This document shows, piece by piece, positions 25,377-33,957 of a stretch of 64,000 nt of DNA. The stretch spans positions 1,798,001 to 1,862,000 of the forward strand of contig NZ_JAGHKP010000001.1 of NCBI RefSeq assembly GCF_017742215.1, read 5' to 3'. A program made the translations under genes and the position numbers. The stretch's first letter is position 1. Every line of letters begins with the position of its first letter. The stretch is from Chitinophaga chungangae. GTDB lineage: Bacteria > Bacteroidota > Bacteroidia > Chitinophagales > Chitinophagaceae. The notes under the pieces are model-generated. The model was not told the origin of the DNA. It searched no databases and saw nothing but the letters and a program-made list of their open reading frames with translations.

Positions 25377-25377
25377 C

Positions 25378-26901
25378 ATGCCCAGTTCCCCACGATACAT
25401 CGAGGTGATGGATACCACGCTCCGCGACGGAGAACAAACCAGCGGGGTGTCTTTCTCCCCGTCTGAGAAACTCACCATCGCGCAGCTGCTTTTAACGGAA
25501 GTGAAGGTGGACAGGATCGAGATCGCCTCGGCCCGTGTGTCTGAAGGAGAGTTCGCCGCTGTAAAGGCCATTACCAAATGGGCGAAGGCAAGCGGGTTGC
25601 TGCACAAAGTGGAAGTGCTCACTTTCGTGGATGGCGAGGTATCTGTGAACTGGATGAAAGATGCCGGCGCAAAAGTGATGAACCTGCTCACCAAAGGTTC
25701 GCTCAACCACCTTACGCACCAGCTCAAAAAGAAACCGGAGCAGCACTTCGCGGAAATCGCCGCGGTGATTACACTCGCACTGAAAAAAGGGCTGGAATGC
25801 AACGTATACCTCGAAGACTGGAGCAATGGCATGCGTCATTCCCGCGAATACGTCTGGCAGTACCTGGACTTCCTGCAAACGCAGCCCGTTAAACGCGTGA
25901 TGCTGCCGGATACGCTCGGCGTGCTTGTACCCTCCGAAGTATATGCATACATTTCCGAAACGGTGCAGCGTTACCCGCAGCTGCATTTCGATTTTCACGC
26001 CCATAACGATTACGACCTGGGCACAGCCAACGTGCTGGAAGGATTGAAAGCCGGCGCGCACGGCATACACCTCACCATCAACGGCATGGGCGAGCGCGCG
26101 GGCAATGCGCCGCTGGCGAGCGCGATCGCGGTGATGAACGATTTTCTGCCCACCGTGAAAACCGGCGTGGCGGAAAGTTCGCTTTACACCGTGAGCAAAC
26201 TCGTTGAAACCTTCTCCGGCTTCCGCATCCCGGCGAACAAACCGGTGGTGGGAGAGAACGTGTTCACGCAAACCGCGGGCATTCATGCGGACGGCGACAA
26301 AAAGCACAAACTCTACTTCAGCGACCTGATGCCCGAACGTTTCGGCCGCCAGCGCAAATACGCGCTCGGCAAAACCAGCGGCAAGGCCAATATCGAGAAC
26401 AACCTCGCGCAGCTGGGCATCCAGCTTTCCGAACCGGACCTCAAAAAGGTGACCCAGCGCATCATCGAACTGGGCGACAGGAAAGAAGTGGTGACACAGG
26501 CGGACCTTCCCTACATCATCTCCGATATTCTCGACAGCAACACGATCGAGGAAAAAGTAAAAATAGAGAATTACGTGCTGACCCATTCCAAAGCCCTCAA
26601 ACCTTCCGTAACGCTGCGCATCTCCGTGAAAGGCGAGCTGTATGAAGAACATTCGCAGGGCGACGGGCAGTACGACGCTTTTATGAACGCGCTTAAAAAA
26701 GTCTATAAAGCCCGCAAGCAGGAACTGCCCGTGCTCACGGACTACGCGGTGCGCATCCCGCCCGGCGGCAAAAGCGACGCTCTTTGCGAAACCATCATCA
26801 CCTGGCGTTACAACAACCGCGAGTTCAAAACACGCGGGCTGGACAGCGACCAAACCGTTTCCGCGATCAAAGCGACGCAAAAAATGCTCAACCTGATCTG
26901 A
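25378..26901 (+). CDS. cimA: (R)-citramalate synthase-type enzyme (LeuA/CimA family)
   Basis: A 507-residue HMGL-like acyltransferase with C-terminal LeuA allosteric domain. The TIM-barrel motifs are DTTLRDGEQ (Arg16, Asp17), HAHNDYDLGTAN and GERAGN. The residues that give Leptospira citramalate synthase its pyruvate pocket, Leu81, Leu104 and Tyr144 as I recall them, are present at the same numbers here. The stretches RIEIASARVSEGE, NLLTKGSL and NVYLEDWSNG are almost the Leptospira sequence. This points to condensation of acetyl-CoA with pyruvate, not 2-oxoisovalerate. The C-terminal domain (YDAFMNALKKV, RIPPGGKSDAL) would bind isoleucine as feedback inhibitor. Automated annotation often calls such genes 2-isopropylmalate synthase. 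The position between leuD and leuB fits the route pyruvate to 2-oxobutyrate. Confidence 0.8.
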   Translation: MPSSPRYIEVMDTTLRDGEQTSGVSFSPSEKLTIAQLLLTEVKVDRIEIASARVSEGEFAAVKAITKWAKASGLLHKVEVLTFVDGEVSVNWMKDAGAKVMNLLTKGSLNHLTHQLKKKPEQHFAEIAAVITLALKKGLECNVYLEDWSNGMRHSREYVWQYLDFLQTQPVKRVMLPDTLGVLVPSEVYAYISETVQRYPQLHFDFHAHNDYDLGTANVLEGLKAGAHGIHLTINGMGERAGNAPLASAIAVMNDFLPTVKTGVAESSLYTVSKLVETFSGFRIPANKPVVGENVFTQTAGIHADGDKKHKLYFSDLMPERFGRQRKYALGKTSGKANIENNLAQLGIQLSEPDLKKVTQRIIELGDRKEVVTQADLPYIISDILDSNTIEEKVKIENYVLTHSKALKPSVTLRISVKGELYEEHSQGDGQYDAFMNALKKVYKARKQELPVLTDYAVRIPPGGKSDALCETIITWRYNNREFKTRGLDSDQTVSAIKATQKMLNLI

Positions 26902-26933
26902 CATCCGATCAAAAATTTCACTATCACCATATC

Positions 26934-28007
26934 ATGGCAACAAAACATATACTCATTGTTCCGGGAGACGGAATCGGGCAGGAAGTAACGGCAGTCGGCA
27001 AAAAAGTGCTGGACAAAATCGCCGCGAAATTCGGTCACACATTTACTTACGACGAAGCGCTGATCGGTCATGTGGCTATCGAAGCCACCGGCGTTCCGCT
27101 GCCGGACGAATCGCTCGAAAAGATGCGTAAAAGCGACGCGGTGCTTTTCGGCGCTGTTGGTCACCCGAAATACGACAACGATCCTTCCGCGAAAGTGCGC
27201 CCCGAGCAGGGCCTGCTGAAAATGCGCAAAGAGCTCGGTCTTTATGCGAACCTTCGCCCCATCAAATTATTCGACGAGCTGCTGGGCGCTTCCAGCATCA
27301 AACCGGAAATACTCAAAGGCGCCGACATCCTGTTCTTCCGCGAACTGACCGGCGACATCTATTTCGGTGAGAAAGGCCGCAAAAACAATGGGGACACGGC
27401 TTTCGATATTGCGGAATACAGCCGCTTCGAAGTGGAGCGCATCGCCCGCAAAGCGTTTGAAGCTGCGCGCACCCGCCGCAAAAAACTCTGTTCCGTAGAC
27501 AAAGCGAACGTGATCGAAACTTCGCGCCTGTGGAGGGAAGTGATCCAGAAGATCGCGCCGGAATATCCCGATGTGGAAGTAGAACATCAGTTCGTAGACG
27601 CCACCGCCATGCTGCTGATCAAAGACCCGCGCCGTTTCGACGTAGTGGTAACGGCCAACCTGTTTGGAGACATCCTTACGGACGAAGCTTCGCAGATCGC
27701 CGGTTCCATGGGCATGCTGGCATCCGCGTCTGTCGGCGACGGCACGGGTGTATACGAGCCCATCCACGGTTCCGCGCACGACATTACCGGCAAAGGCGTG
27801 GCAAACCCGCTTGCGTCTATCCTTTCCGCAGCTTTGCTGCTGGACATTTCCTTCGGCATGAAAGCGGAATCGGAAGCGGTGATCGCTGCGGTAGACAAAG
27901 TGCTGAAAGAAGGCTGGCGCACAAGAGATATCGCAGACGCAGCTACGCCGGCGGATAAGATCCTCGGCACCGACAGGATCGGGGAGGAAGTGCTGAAATT
28001 CATCTAA
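26934..28007 (+). CDS. leuB: 3-isopropylmalate dehydrogenase
   Basis: A 357-residue decarboxylating beta-hydroxyacid dehydrogenase from the ATG at 26934, 32 nt after the synthase. Motifs are ILIVPGDGIGQEV at the N-terminus, ELTGDIYFGEKGR, VDKANVIETSRLWREV, and NLFGDILTDEASQIAGSMGMLASAS followed by EPIHGSAHDITGKG, the NAD and metal-binding region. It oxidises 3-isopropylmalate and, in citramalate-pathway organisms, 3-methylmalate. Last gene of the operon, followed by a strong terminator. Confidence 0.97.
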   Translation: MATKHILIVPGDGIGQEVTAVGKKVLDKIAAKFGHTFTYDEALIGHVAIEATGVPLPDESLEKMRKSDAVLFGAVGHPKYDNDPSAKVRPEQGLLKMRKELGLYANLRPIKLFDELLGASSIKPEILKGADILFFRELTGDIYFGEKGRKNNGDTAFDIAEYSRFEVERIARKAFEAARTRRKKLCSVDKANVIETSRLWREVIQKIAPEYPDVEVEHQFVDATAMLLIKDPRRFDVVVTANLFGDILTDEASQIAGSMGMLASASVGDGTGVYEPIHGSAHDITGKGVANPLASILSAALLLDISFGMKAESEAVIAAVDKVLKEGWRTRDIADAATPADKILGTDRIGEEVLKFI

Positions 28008-28032
28008 GGCATCATTTTATTACGAATAAGAA

Positions 28033-28064
28033 AAAGTACAGGTGATTGCGCCTGTACTTTTTTT
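28033..28064 (+). terminator. Rho-independent terminator of the leuC-leuD-cimA-leuB operon
   Basis: AAAGTACAGG (28033-28042) pairs with CCTGTACTTT (28051-28060), followed by an uninterrupted T-run to 28064. Confidence 0.88.
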
Positions 28065-28247
28065 ATTGACGGGTAGGGAAGTCACTTAAAGACATATATG
28101 TCATACATATATTTCATCACTATTTTTAAAAGAATAATTGCCTGTAACCCTTATTGACAATAAATAAATCAAAATTTGGCGTTTTCAGTAAACGTGATTA
28201 TATTTAATATGTAGAACATATCTACTTTACCCTAAAACCACGTTGTC

Positions 28248-29468
28248 ATGAAAAGTTCCATCATTTTGCTATCCTTCCTTTTCCTGGCCTGCGTCAAAAA
28301 AACGAGCAGTCCGCCAGACGGCCCGGAGCCATCCTCTTCCATCGAAATGAAATCCGTTGCCGCCGCGGCAACGCCTTATCACAACAGCCAGGTGCTGTTC
28401 AACGGCGGCAACGAGAGCATTTATCATTCTTTCCGCATTCCTTCCATCGTCAAAACCAAAAACGGCACCCTGATCGCGTTTGCCGAAGGGCGCCGCTGGA
28501 GCCCGAGCGACTGGGGAGACATCAATCTCGTGTTCAAACGTTCCTTCGACAACGGCAGCACCTGGACGGCCCTCGGCGAGGTGGTGGGCAGCGGCAACGG
28601 CACCTGGGGCAATCCCACCGCGGTGTACGACTGGAACAAAGGCACTAACGGCCGCGTATGGGTGTTTATGAGCTGGAACGACGGTACCAAGACCGCCTGG
28701 AGCGACATCCAGGCATGGGGCGACCGGCGTGTGTTCTCTTCTTACAGCGACGATCACGGCGCCACCTGGAGCACGCCGCAGGACATGAGCGCCACGCTGC
28801 TGCCGCCGAATTACAAATGGGACGCGATGGGCCCCGGCATCGGTATACAGACCATGCAGGGCAGCACTGCGGGCCGGCTTATCATTCCCGCCTACGGCCG
28901 CAACATTTACAGCGACGATCATGGCGTAACCTGGCAATACCAGCTGATACCCGGCGGAACAGACGAAGGCACCATCGTGGAGCGGATGGACGGCACATTG
29001 CTGCGCAACGACAGGCCCGGCACCACGGAATGGAACGCTGCTAAAAAACGGAGAAAATCCATCGGCAGCATACCCGGGACCTTCGGCGCATGGAGCATCG
29101 ATAATACCCTCAACGATCCCAAATGCGAAGGCTCGATGATCCGCTATAACACGGACGCGCCGCACCGCATCATTTTCCTCAATCCCAACCATTCTTCCAA
29201 ACGCTGCAACATGACGGTGCGCATCAGTTACGACGATGGCGCCACCTGGCCCATCAGCCGCGCCGTGTTTAACTGGAACACCTGCGATTATGCGCCCATT
29301 ACCGTTGCAAAAGGCGGTTACAGCAGCATGATCAAAACATCGGACTATGCGGTGGCCGCGCTCATCGAGATCAACGAAGACGTGCATGCCAGCGCCACGA
29401 GCAATAAATCCATCGAGTTTCACAAGTTCAACCTGCCGTGGATACTCAACGGCGCGACGGAGCCCTGA
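28248..29468 (+). CDS. Sialidase-family lipoprotein (GH33-like BNR propeller)
   Basis: A 406-residue protein with a short signal and lipobox FLAC (Cys15), so surface or outer-membrane anchored. The sialidase FRIP motif is at 62-65 (SFRIPSIVKT). At least four Asp-boxes follow: SFDNGSTW (99-106), SDDHGATW, SDDHGVTW and SYDDGATW. An FRIP arginine plus repeated Asp-boxes is the mark of GH33 exo-alpha-sialidases, which release sialic acid from glycoconjugates. No nan catabolic genes are nearby, so the substrate in vivo may be another nonulosonic acid. The 180-nt upstream region is very AT-rich and includes the palindrome GACATATATGTC (28091-28102). Confidence 0.85.
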   Translation: MKSSIILLSFLFLACVKKTSSPPDGPEPSSSIEMKSVAAAATPYHNSQVLFNGGNESIYHSFRIPSIVKTKNGTLIAFAEGRRWSPSDWGDINLVFKRSFDNGSTWTALGEVVGSGNGTWGNPTAVYDWNKGTNGRVWVFMSWNDGTKTAWSDIQAWGDRRVFSSYSDDHGATWSTPQDMSATLLPPNYKWDAMGPGIGIQTMQGSTAGRLIIPAYGRNIYSDDHGVTWQYQLIPGGTDEGTIVERMDGTLLRNDRPGTTEWNAAKKRRKSIGSIPGTFGAWSIDNTLNDPKCEGSMIRYNTDAPHRIIFLNPNHSSKRCNMTVRISYDDGATWPISRAVFNWNTCDYAPITVAKGGYSSMIKTSDYAVAALIEINEDVHASATSNKSIEFHKFNLPWILNGATEP

Positions 29469-29494
29469 TATACCTCTTTTCGATCTGTACCGTT

Positions 29495-29532
29495 ACCGGC
29501 GGGGCGCTTCGGTGTTTCTGCCGGTTTTTTTT
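29495..29532 (+). terminator. Probable terminator of the sialidase gene
   Basis: ACCGGC (29495-29500) pairs with GCCGGT (29520-29525) across a 19-nt loop, followed by a run of eight T. The stem is short. Confidence 0.6.
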
Positions 29533-29583
29533 ATGCCTGACACGAAAAACGCAGCCCGGTTAAAAATTGAGTACTTTTAAACT

Positions 29584-30075
29584 ATGAGCATCGTGAACCA
29601 ACTGGAAGAACTGGCGCTGGCTACCCGGCTGAAACGGCTGGCAGACCGCCTTTCCGCTGATGTCAGCAGGGTATACAAGGAATCGGAACTGGATTTTGAG
29701 GCCAAATGGTTCCTCATTCTCGAGCTGCTGAGCCGCGAAAAAGTGCTGGGCATCACGGAGATATCCGACTCGCTGGGGATCAGTCACCCCGCGGTAGTGC
29801 AACTGGCAGACCAGATGCTGGGCCAGGGCCTCATCAAGGCTTCGGTAGACGAAAAAGACGCGCGCCGCCGCCTGATCTCGCTGACGCCCGCCGGCAAACA
29901 GATGCACAAAAAGATCGGGCCGATGCTGGAGATCATCCGCGAGGAGAACCGCAAATGGCTGGCTTCGGCGGAACACAACCTGCTGGCGGTGCTCTCCGAG
30001 CTGGAAACCTCGCTGGACGAAAAAAGCATGTACAAACGCATCAAAATGGCATTGCTGGACCGCACCGAACGTTGA
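29584..30075 (+). CDS. MarR family transcriptional regulator
   Basis: A 163-residue winged-helix regulator. The recognition region reads GITEISDSLGISHPAVVQLADQMLGQGLI, followed by the wing DEKDARRRLISLTPAGKQ, both canonical MarR. The N- and C-terminal helices would form the dimer and ligand interface. The ligand is unknown. It precedes a Dabb-domain gene by 53 nt and a NamZ-type muramidase gene, and may be the first gene of that unit. Confidence 0.9.
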   Translation: MSIVNQLEELALATRLKRLADRLSADVSRVYKESELDFEAKWFLILELLSREKVLGITEISDSLGISHPAVVQLADQMLGQGLIKASVDEKDARRRLISLTPAGKQMHKKIGPMLEIIREENRKWLASAEHNLLAVLSELETSLDEKSMYKRIKMALLDRTER

Positions 30076-30128
30076 TTTCCGTTTTTGCCCGCGGTTTATT
30101 ATTTTGAGGACCTCAACCCGAACCAAAT

Positions 30129-30536
30129 ATGCAAAGAACGAACAGACGCAAATTCCTGGGCACCGCCGCGGCCATCGCCGCCGGCACCGCCGCTTCGGCC
30201 ATGCCGCAACCCGCCGCCAAAAACAAATACCCGCTGGTGCACCATGTATTTTTCTGGCTGAAAAACCCGAATTCTAAAGAAGACCGCGACAAACTCGTGG
30301 CGGGCCTCAAAACCCTCTCGAAGATCCCGACCGTGAAGGAACTGCGTGTAGGCGTAGTGGCCAGCACCGAAAAAAGGGACGTGGTAGACGTGAGCTGGGG
30401 CGTTTCCGAACTGATGTTCTTCGAAGACCTCGCCGGCCAGGAAACATACCAGACGCACCCCATCCACCTCGAGTTCATCAAAAACTGCAGTCCCCTCTGG
30501 GATAAAGTGATCGTTTACGACGCGATCGACGTATAA
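30129..30536 (+). CDS. Exported Dabb (stress-responsive alpha-beta barrel) domain protein
   Basis: A 135-residue protein starting with a twin-arginine-like leader (NRRKFLGTAAAIAAGTAASA), then one Dabb dimeric ferredoxin-like barrel domain (YPLVHHVFFWLKNP, LRVGVVAS, WGVSELMFFEDLAGQETYQTHPIHLEFI). The latter histidine-rich block is diagnostic for Dabb. Plant and bacterial members are linked to stress and polyketide cyclisation; the role of an exported form is unknown. It lies 24 nt before the NamZ-type gene and is probably co-transcribed. Confidence 0.83.
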   Translation: MQRTNRRKFLGTAAAIAAGTAASAMPQPAAKNKYPLVHHVFFWLKNPNSKEDRDKLVAGLKTLSKIPTVKELRVGVVASTEKRDVVDVSWGVSELMFFEDLAGQETYQTHPIHLEFIKNCSPLWDKVIVYDAIDV

Positions 30537-30560
30537 ATTTTTCTAGTCTAAATCGACATC

Positions 30561-31736
30561 ATGCGGCTACAGCTCCTCATTTTCCTCGTTTTATCGTTTT
30601 CCGCGGCAGCCGTTGCACAGGTGCCCGGCGCCGACCAGACGGACGTTTACCTCCCGCTCCTGAAAGGCAAAAAAGTAGGTATGGTGGTGAACCAGACCTC
30701 CGTGATCGGCGAACGCCTGAGCGTGGACAGCCTGCACGCCCTCGGCGTCAACATCAAAATGGTATTCGGCCCCGAGCACGGTTTCCGCGGAAATGCCTCC
30801 AACGGGGCGGAAGTAGGCGATGAAAAAGACCCGGCCACCGGTATTCCCATCATCTCGCTGTACGGGCAGAAAAGACAGCCTACGCCGAAGGAAATGGCCG
30901 CGCTCGACGTGCTGATATTCGATATTGCAGACGTGGGCTGCCGCTTTTATACCAATATCAACACCCTCGCCGAAGTGATGGACGCCTGCGCCAAAGCCAA
31001 CAAAGAGCTCATCATTTTCGACCGCCCCAACCCAAACGGATTTGTGGACGGGCCCATCCTGGACATGGAAAATAAATCGGGCATCGGTAAATTTCCCATT
31101 CCCATCACGCATGGCATGACCATCGGGGAGTTTGCACAGATGGTGAACGGGGAAGGCTGGCTGCCGAACAAAACAAAATGCAAAATTAAAGTGATCAAAG
31201 TGAAGGATTACCGGCATGATATGTATTACACCATGCCCGTGAGCCCTTCGCCGAATCTCAATACACAACAGTCTGTAATACTGTACCCTTCGCTTTGCCT
31301 GTTTGAGGGCACCATCGTAAGCCAGGGGCGCGGCACGTACATGCCGTTCACCGTACTGGGCGCGCCCGCGCTGAAAGGCATTTTCGATTTTACGTTCAAA
31401 CCGGTGAGCATACCCGGCAAGTCTGAAACTCCGCTTCACCAAAATGAAACCTGCTATGGCATCGACCTGCGGCAGTACGACGAAAAAGCCCTGCACGCCG
31501 CGGGCAAGGTCAATATCCGCTGGATCATGGACATGTACAAGGCTTATCCTTACAAAGACAAGTTCTTCGACCGCAGCCAGAGCGCTCAAATAGGCGACAT
31601 CAACAAACTGGCCGGGGTAAAGGCTTTCAAGCAGCAGATCATTGCAGGCGCAAGCGAAGAAGAGATCCGCAAAAGCTGGGAACCGGGATTGAGCCGGTAT
31701 AAACAAATGCGGAAGAAATACGTTTTATATCCTTAA
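30561..31736 (+). CDS. Exported DUF1343 protein, NamZ-type exo-beta-N-acetylmuramidase (GH171)
   Basis: A 391-residue protein with a signal peptide (LLIFLVLSFSAAAVAQ). DUF1343 blocks are KVGMVVNQTSVIGERLSVDSLHALGVNI, MVFGPEHGFRGNASNGAEV, VLIFDIADVGCRFYT, FDRPNPNGFVDGP and EGTIVSQGRGTYMPF. This family was shown in other bacteria (NamZ, GH171) to remove terminal N-acetylmuramic acid from peptidoglycan fragments. The periplasmic location fits cell-wall turnover. Neighbouring murQ, nagZ or amiE genes, often linked in other organisms, are not in view here. Confidence 0.9.
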   Translation: MRLQLLIFLVLSFSAAAVAQVPGADQTDVYLPLLKGKKVGMVVNQTSVIGERLSVDSLHALGVNIKMVFGPEHGFRGNASNGAEVGDEKDPATGIPIISLYGQKRQPTPKEMAALDVLIFDIADVGCRFYTNINTLAEVMDACAKANKELIIFDRPNPNGFVDGPILDMENKSGIGKFPIPITHGMTIGEFAQMVNGEGWLPNKTKCKIKVIKVKDYRHDMYYTMPVSPSPNLNTQQSVILYPSLCLFEGTIVSQGRGTYMPFTVLGAPALKGIFDFTFKPVSIPGKSETPLHQNETCYGIDLRQYDEKALHAAGKVNIRWIMDMYKAYPYKDKFFDRSQSAQIGDINKLAGVKAFKQQIIAGASEEEIRKSWEPGLSRYKQMRKKYVLYP

Positions 31737-31819
31737 TCCGTCATGATAACACGGATCAGAATTTTTGTTGAAAAATATGGCCGTTATCTGTGGTTTGCAG
31801 GTGCGGCCAACACGGCCTG

Positions 31820-32401
31820 TTAAATAAATTTCATCGGGTAAGCTGTTTTTATCTGCCCCTTTTCTATCTTCTTCAATTTTCCGCCCAATAACTTTTTTGT
31901 TATCCCGCTTAAATGATCGGTGAGCAAAATACCTTCAATATGATCATATTCATGCTGTATCATCCGCGCCGTCATGCCGTGAAAAGTGTGCCTGCGGGGA
32001 ATAAAATCTTTATCGGAATACGTGATCGTAACCGACCATGGCCGCCTGATATTACCGGTGATGCCGGGAATGCTTAAACAACCTTCTTCATCTTCCCACA
32101 TAATTCCCGTGCGGCTTTCGATGTGCGCGTTGATAAAGGTTTCGCGGATGCCGTCGTCGCCGGGATGGAAATAATGCGCGCGGCCTTCCACGTCCAGCTG
32201 TTCGTAAGTGGAGTGGCTGTCAACTATAAACAATCGTAATGATCTTCCGGTCTGCGGCGCCGCCAGCCCGCATCCGTTGGCATGGTACATCGTTTCCCAA
32301 AGCGAGCCGATCAGTTCCTTCAACCGGGGAAATTCCTTTGAAACATCGGCGCATGGCTGCCGCAGCGCGGCGTGTCCGTATGCAAGAATGGGCATTTTCA
32401 T
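31820..32401 (-). CDS. def: Peptide deformylase
   Basis: A 193-residue PDF removing the N-formyl group from nascent proteins. All three motifs are complete: GCGLAAPQ (43-50), EEGCLS (106-110) with metal-binding Cys108, and QHEYDH (149-154) with His150, Glu151 and His154. The usual LxG after the last motif is IEG here. The sequence diverges from the commonest Bacteroidota Def in its middle region (YSDKDFIPRRHTFHG), so it may be a second copy. It is convergent with the NamZ-type gene and 45 nt before the Crp/Fnr gene's end. Confidence 0.92.
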   Translation of the reverse strand: MKMPILAYGHAALRQPCADVSKEFPRLKELIGSLWETMYHANGCGLAAPQTGRSLRLFIVDSHSTYEQLDVEGRAHYFHPGDDGIRETFINAHIESRTGIMWEDEEGCLSIPGITGNIRRPWSVTITYSDKDFIPRRHTFHGMTARMIQHEYDHIEGILLTDHLSGITKKLLGGKLKKIEKGQIKTAYPMKFI

Positions 32402-32446
32402 ATTGCAAAAATGCGCCGCCCGCGTTTCCCGGGCAATGAACCTATG

Positions 32447-33013
32447 TTAAGAAATCTGTTTCCTGATCCGGCTAAGGCCCTGCGGCGTAATGCCGATGTA
32501 AGAAGCCACGTATTTCAGCGGCACCTGTCGGAGGATATGAGGCTGTTCGGTGAACAGTTGCAGGTAACGTTCTTTGGCGGTGTATTTCAACAACGACAAT
32601 TCGCGGCGGCTTTTGGCGAGGAACAGCTGTTCGGCCGCAAACCGCCCGAGATAATTGCCGGCCTGCGTTTGGGCGTACACTTTTTGTAAATCGCTGTGAC
32701 TTATGCTCCACAATGTAAGGTTGCTCAGCGCCTGCAATGTATATTCAGAAGGCATCCTGGTGAGGAAGGAATCGTAGGCGCAGGTAAATTCTTTATGAAA
32801 ACTGAAATGGAATGTGAGATCGTTTTCTTCGCCCGGCACGAAAAACCGCACCATGCCCGATTCGATGAATGACAGGTATTCTTCCCTGGCGCCGGCCGCG
32901 ATGATCGTTTCGCCTTTGCGGAAAGTTCTGCGCGTGAAATGCGCGGCAATGAACTGCCATTCGTTTTCCTGCAAGCGGATGATGTTGTCGTAATATTCAC
33001 GGAGGTATCCCAT
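32447..33013 (-). CDS. Crp/Fnr family transcriptional regulator
   Basis: A 188-residue regulator with a cyclic-nucleotide-binding-like beta-roll (RTFRKGETIIAAGAREEYLSFIESGMVRFF), a dimerisation helix, and a short C-terminal helix-turn-helix ending VASYIGITPQGLSRIRKQ. This size and ending are typical of the Bacteroidota Crp/Fnr subgroup that regulates neighbouring genes. No Fnr-type cysteine cluster is seen. It is divergent from the VOC gene at 33145, and the 131-nt gap holds activator site C. Confidence 0.9.
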   Translation of the reverse strand: MGYLREYYDNIIRLQENEWQFIAAHFTRRTFRKGETIIAAGAREEYLSFIESGMVRFFVPGEENDLTFHFSFHKEFTCAYDSFLTRMPSEYTLQALSNLTLWSISHSDLQKVYAQTQAGNYLGRFAAEQLFLAKSRRELSLLKYTAKERYLQLFTEQPHILRQVPLKYVASYIGITPQGLSRIRKQIS

Positions 33014-33049
33014 CAGGGCTAAATTACGTAATTCCGGCAGAACGGCGGG

Positions 33050-33119
33050 AATGTCGCAAAATACCCTCAGAAATGTCGGGGTTACACCGGGCCGGAATAA
33101 AAACCCCGCGCTACATTTG
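33050..33119 (+). promoter_or_regulatory. Direct-repeat activator site C and -7 box of the VOC gene
   Basis: Perfect direct repeat AATGTCG (33050-33056 and 33072-33078), 22 nt apart. The second copy starts 40 nt before TACATTTG (33112-33119), a perfect TAnnTTTG box. CAAAATACCC follows the first half-site. An inverted repeat CGGGGTT/AACCCCG (33077-33083, 33102-33108) overlaps the -33 region. Confidence 0.7.
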
Positions 33120-33144
33120 TATCAACAAACAAAAAACATTCACT

Positions 33145-33654
33145 ATGGAAAAGAGAATAAGCACACAAAAGATCACACCAAACCTTTGGTTCGCTTTAAA
33201 TGCGGAAGAAGCGATCAAATTTTACCTGACGATATTCAAGAACAGCAAAACGGGCCGTTCCACTTATTACGGCGAAGAAGGTTTTGAGATACACAAAATA
33301 CCCGCAGGCACGCTCATGACGCAGGAATTTTACCTGGAAGGGCAGGAGTTCCTGGCGCTGAACGGCGGCCCCTATTTCACGTTCAACGAGGCCATCTCTT
33401 TCGTGATCAACTGCGATACGCAGGAAGAAGTGGATTATTACTGGGAGAAACTCACGGAAGGCGGCCCCGCCGAATCGCAGATGTGCGGCTGGCTGAAAGA
33501 CAAGTTCGGCGTATCCTGGCAGGTAGTGCCCACCGAACTGACGGAGATGATGTTGGATAAGGACAAAGACCGCGTGGCCCGTGTCAACAAAGAAGTGCTC
33601 AGCTCCAAAAAACTGGACCTGAACAGGATCCGCGCCGCTTACAACGGAAAATAA
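33145..33654 (+). CDS. VOC family protein (PhnB/3-demethylubiquinone methyltransferase-like)
   Basis: A 169-residue protein from the ATG at 33145, 26 nt after the -7 box; in-frame codons upstream lie in the promoter. The VOC fold is indicated by ITPNLWFALNAEEAIKFYLTIFKNSKTG at the start, EFLALNGGPYFTFNEAISFVINC in the middle and CGWLKDKFGVSWQVVPTEL. This is the family databases label 3-demethylubiquinone-9 3-methyltransferase although no such activity is proven. Single gene under site C, with a terminator after it. Confidence 0.88.
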   Translation: MEKRISTQKITPNLWFALNAEEAIKFYLTIFKNSKTGRSTYYGEEGFEIHKIPAGTLMTQEFYLEGQEFLALNGGPYFTFNEAISFVINCDTQEEVDYYWEKLTEGGPAESQMCGWLKDKFGVSWQVVPTELTEMMLDKDKDRVARVNKEVLSSKKLDLNRIRAAYNGK

Positions 33655-33681
33655 CAACCTTGGTTGCCGATATAAAAAAGC

Positions 33682-33708
33682 AGTCCCGGCATTGCGCCGG
33701 GACTTTTT
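33682..33708 (+). terminator. Rho-independent terminator
   Basis: AGTCCCGGC (33682-33690) pairs with GCCGGGACT (33696-33704) over a 5-nt loop, then TTTTT. Confidence 0.85.
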
Positions 33709-33742
33709 CAGTGGCCTCCGGGAATAAATTGTATTTGCCCGC

Positions 33743-33956
33743 ATGAAACCCCTCACGGACAAACAATACCTGCTGGAACGTTTCCCCGGCAAAGGCGGCT
33801 GAACGTATGCGCGCATCCCCGAAATATTGTCGGTCAACGTGCCTTTCGGCATGTTCAGGGTGAAGGGCTAAACGCGAAGAAACACACGTGATCAGGCTGG
33901 CGAAGGCCATGGAGCGGCTTTCGCGCAGGAAGAAATTTTACCGGTCTGCGAAATAA
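33743..33956 (+). pseudogene. Decayed DUF1905/YdeI-family gene
   Basis: From ATG 33743 the frame encodes MKPLTDKQYLLERFPGKGG, then a TGA (33800-33802) where homologues have Trp (the intact protein at 37715 has [10 protein letters not shown]). The same frame continues TYARIPEIL...VPFGMFRVKG, then TAA at 33869-33871. A shifted frame from 33876 encodes EETHVIRLAKAMERLSRRKKFYRSAK and a stop at 33954-33956, resembling the C-terminal helical tail of YdeI/DUF1905 proteins. The middle of the family (about 60-100 residues) is missing. So the gene has a nonsense change, a frameshift and an internal deletion. The TGA-for-TGG change suggests quite recent inactivation. Confidence 0.72.
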
Positions 33957-33957
33957 C

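Noticed and set aside
28091..28102. GACATATATGTC palindrome upstream of the sialidase gene
   Set aside because: A 12-bp AT-rich palindrome in a very AT-rich region is not distinctive enough to call an operator.
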